From the NCBI RefSeq assembly GCF_000744935.1, contig NZ_JQMW01000013.1, positions 558,001 through 622,000 of the forward strand: a stretch of DNA of 64,000 nucleotides, given 5' to 3'. The position numbers and the translations under genes were made by a program. This document shows, one piece after another, positions 63,106-64,000 of the stretch. Source of the stretch: Clostridium sp. KNHs214 (GTDB lineage Bacteria > Bacillota > Clostridia > Clostridiales > Clostridiaceae). Numbering within the stretch: the stretch's first letter is position 1; every line of letters starts with the position of its first letter. Below the pieces are notes generated by a model that saw nothing but the letters and a program-made list of their open reading frames with translations, made no database searches and had not been told where the DNA came from.

Positions 63106-63418
63106 ATGTTTCAGTGAAATATAAAAATCCTATTTTTTTAACCTTATAATTACTTATCACATTACCTGTTAATCTATCATATACCTTATAACCCTCAATA
63201 GTGTAAACCATAGCATTTTCCTTATCAAGCATATCTTTATCTGCTTTATATAAAGAATCCATAGTTCTTATATTTCCTCTAAATGCCCCTATTGGATGTC
63301 CATCTATAAATAAATGTGCTCTAATGGACATTGAAGGATTTATATGAGCTATGATAAATCCACATATAACTATTGTAAAAATACATAATGTTACTATAAT
63401 TTTTTTTGAAAATTTCAT
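63092..63418 (-). CDS. Secreted or membrane-anchored protein of unknown function
   Basis: 108 residues with an N-terminal hydrophobic helix (about 6-26) after a Lys-rich start, then a soluble part with HLFIDGHPIGAFRGNIRTMD and VYTIEGYKVYDRLTG. AAAGGAGAAAG upstream. No family recognised. Confidence 0.6.
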   Translation of the reverse strand: MKFSKKIIVTLCIFTIVICGFIIAHINPSMSIRAHLFIDGHPIGAFRGNIRTMDSLYKADKDMLDKENAMVYTIEGYKVYDRLTGNVISNYKVKKIGFLYFTETYGEG

Positions 63419-63539
63419 GTTCTTTCTCCTTTCTAACTTTATCAGTACCTATTCAGCTACTATAAATACTGTAATTTTAATTGTATCTATCAATGCACCT
63501 TTTTCATATTTAGAATAAAGAGAAAAAATTGCCTATCAT

Positions 63540-63905
63540 TTATTCTCTTCTATAATCATAAATTTCATTTTTAACTCTTAATTCTACACCATTTATTTTT
63601 ATTGTCTCATCATTTATCCCTTCCATATGAACTTTTTCACAGTGGTACTGCCAATAAATATTTTTCGTTTTCCTTGTTTTATTATTCTTTAATGTACCTA
63701 AAACTGCAAAACCTGTTGTGGCTCCACCATTATTCAAATAAGCGGTTACAGTATATGTTCCATTAGGTGAAGTTGATTCACTAAGATATTCTTGACCTTT
63801 AATTCTCTGAATATCAAAAAATACCCAATTGATAGCATAAGCTGCTCCACCAACCAAAATGGCCATAATGATACCTATCTTTATAAGCCTATTTTTTGTT
63901 GCATA
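63540..63905 (-). CDS. DUF5412-like protein, probable frameshift at the start
   Basis: About 120 residues: membrane helix (about 10-30), then a soluble domain with SPNGTYTVTAYLNNGGATTG and WQYHCEKVHMEGIN, matching DUF5412. The frame has only a GTG (63909-63911) directly abutting GGGAGG. The ATG seven bases after that site (63903-63905) starts ATG CAA CAA then A-tract and runs out of frame. One additional A in the six-A tract would join it to the conserved frame as MQQKNRLIKIG. Either a real one-base deletion or a sequencing error. Confidence 0.6.
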   Translation of the reverse strand, partial: YATKNRLIKIGIIMAILVGGAAYAINWVFFDIQRIKGQEYLSESTSPNGTYTVTAYLNNGGATTGFAVLGTLKNNKTRKTKNIYWQYHCEKVHMEGINDETIKINGVELRVKNEIYDYRRE

Positions 63906-64000
63906 AACCACCCTCCCATGAATAATTTTACATTTATATTAATTATAACATTTATACTATAATATATAAAATAATTCCATGTATTTACTTAAATAGTATT

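Overview
The window is strongly AT-rich DNA with Clostridium-type gene content: lipoprotein-based ABC transporters, a pyruvate carboxylase, a tetrahydrofolate riboswitch in front of an ECF folate permease, GGGGG-rich ribosome binding sites and frequent GTG/TTG starts. The large cell-wall subtilase and overall gene style point to the Clostridium botulinum / C. sporogenes group. That species-level placement is inference from gene style, not from a marker gene. No rRNA, tRNA, CRISPR array, phage or intact transposase gene was found.

Layout. 1-7 kb (all minus strand): an oligopeptide-binding lipoprotein cut by the window edge, an aminopeptidase P, a TetR regulator with an 18-bp palindrome at its start, and a chemoreceptor whose sigma-D-like promoter is tandemly duplicated. 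7.3-17.4 kb: a seven-gene minus-strand operon (GATase-like membrane protein, ABC ATPase, ABC permease, coiled-coil membrane protein, MoxR ATPase, DUF58 protein, BatA/VWA membrane protein). 17.9-20.2 kb: a polar amino acid ABC transporter with an ARG-box-like site on its promoter. 20.8-26.2 kb: folT with its riboswitch, a membrane dipeptidase, a diguanylate cyclase and an amidase-like protein. 26.5-34.8 kb: pyruvate carboxylase and, convergent to it, a 1589-residue sortase-anchored subtilase.

35.7-39.3 kb: an RsgA GTPase behind a leader containing a 28-codon ORF and an attenuator hairpin, then an anti-sigma/ECF-sigma pair. 40.2-46.7 kb: an MFS transporter, a 52-residue small protein with its own terminator, a candidate small RNA with several C-rich unpaired segments, and a response regulator/histidine kinase/lipoprotein operon. 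46.9-52 kb: cobyric acid synthase, a secreted TPR-like protein, a patatin phospholipase and a peptidase E-like protein. 52-64 kb is an accessory stretch of small minus-strand genes: acetyltransferases, ASCH protein, small membrane proteins, CAAX protease and an aminoglycoside 6-adenylyltransferase homologue. It also holds several broken genes: a LytTR regulator with two internal stops, a nitrilase fragment, a kinase fragment and a probable frameshift in a DUF5412 gene.

Between the genes lie at least three families of non-coding palindromic elements, here called A, B and C. A (about 150 bp, six copies plus remnants) starts GGCACATTCAAATAAATAAC and ends in the inverted form. B (83 bp to about 310 bp, five copies plus a half copy) runs TGATTA...TAATCA and is flanked by 5-6 bp direct repeats. 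C (about 170 bp to about 1 kb, three loci) is a nested palindrome. They look like non-autonomous mobile elements; one B copy supplies the stop codon of a gene. Together with the C-rich small RNA, the RsgA leader and the MoxR/ABC operon, they are the least explained parts of the window.
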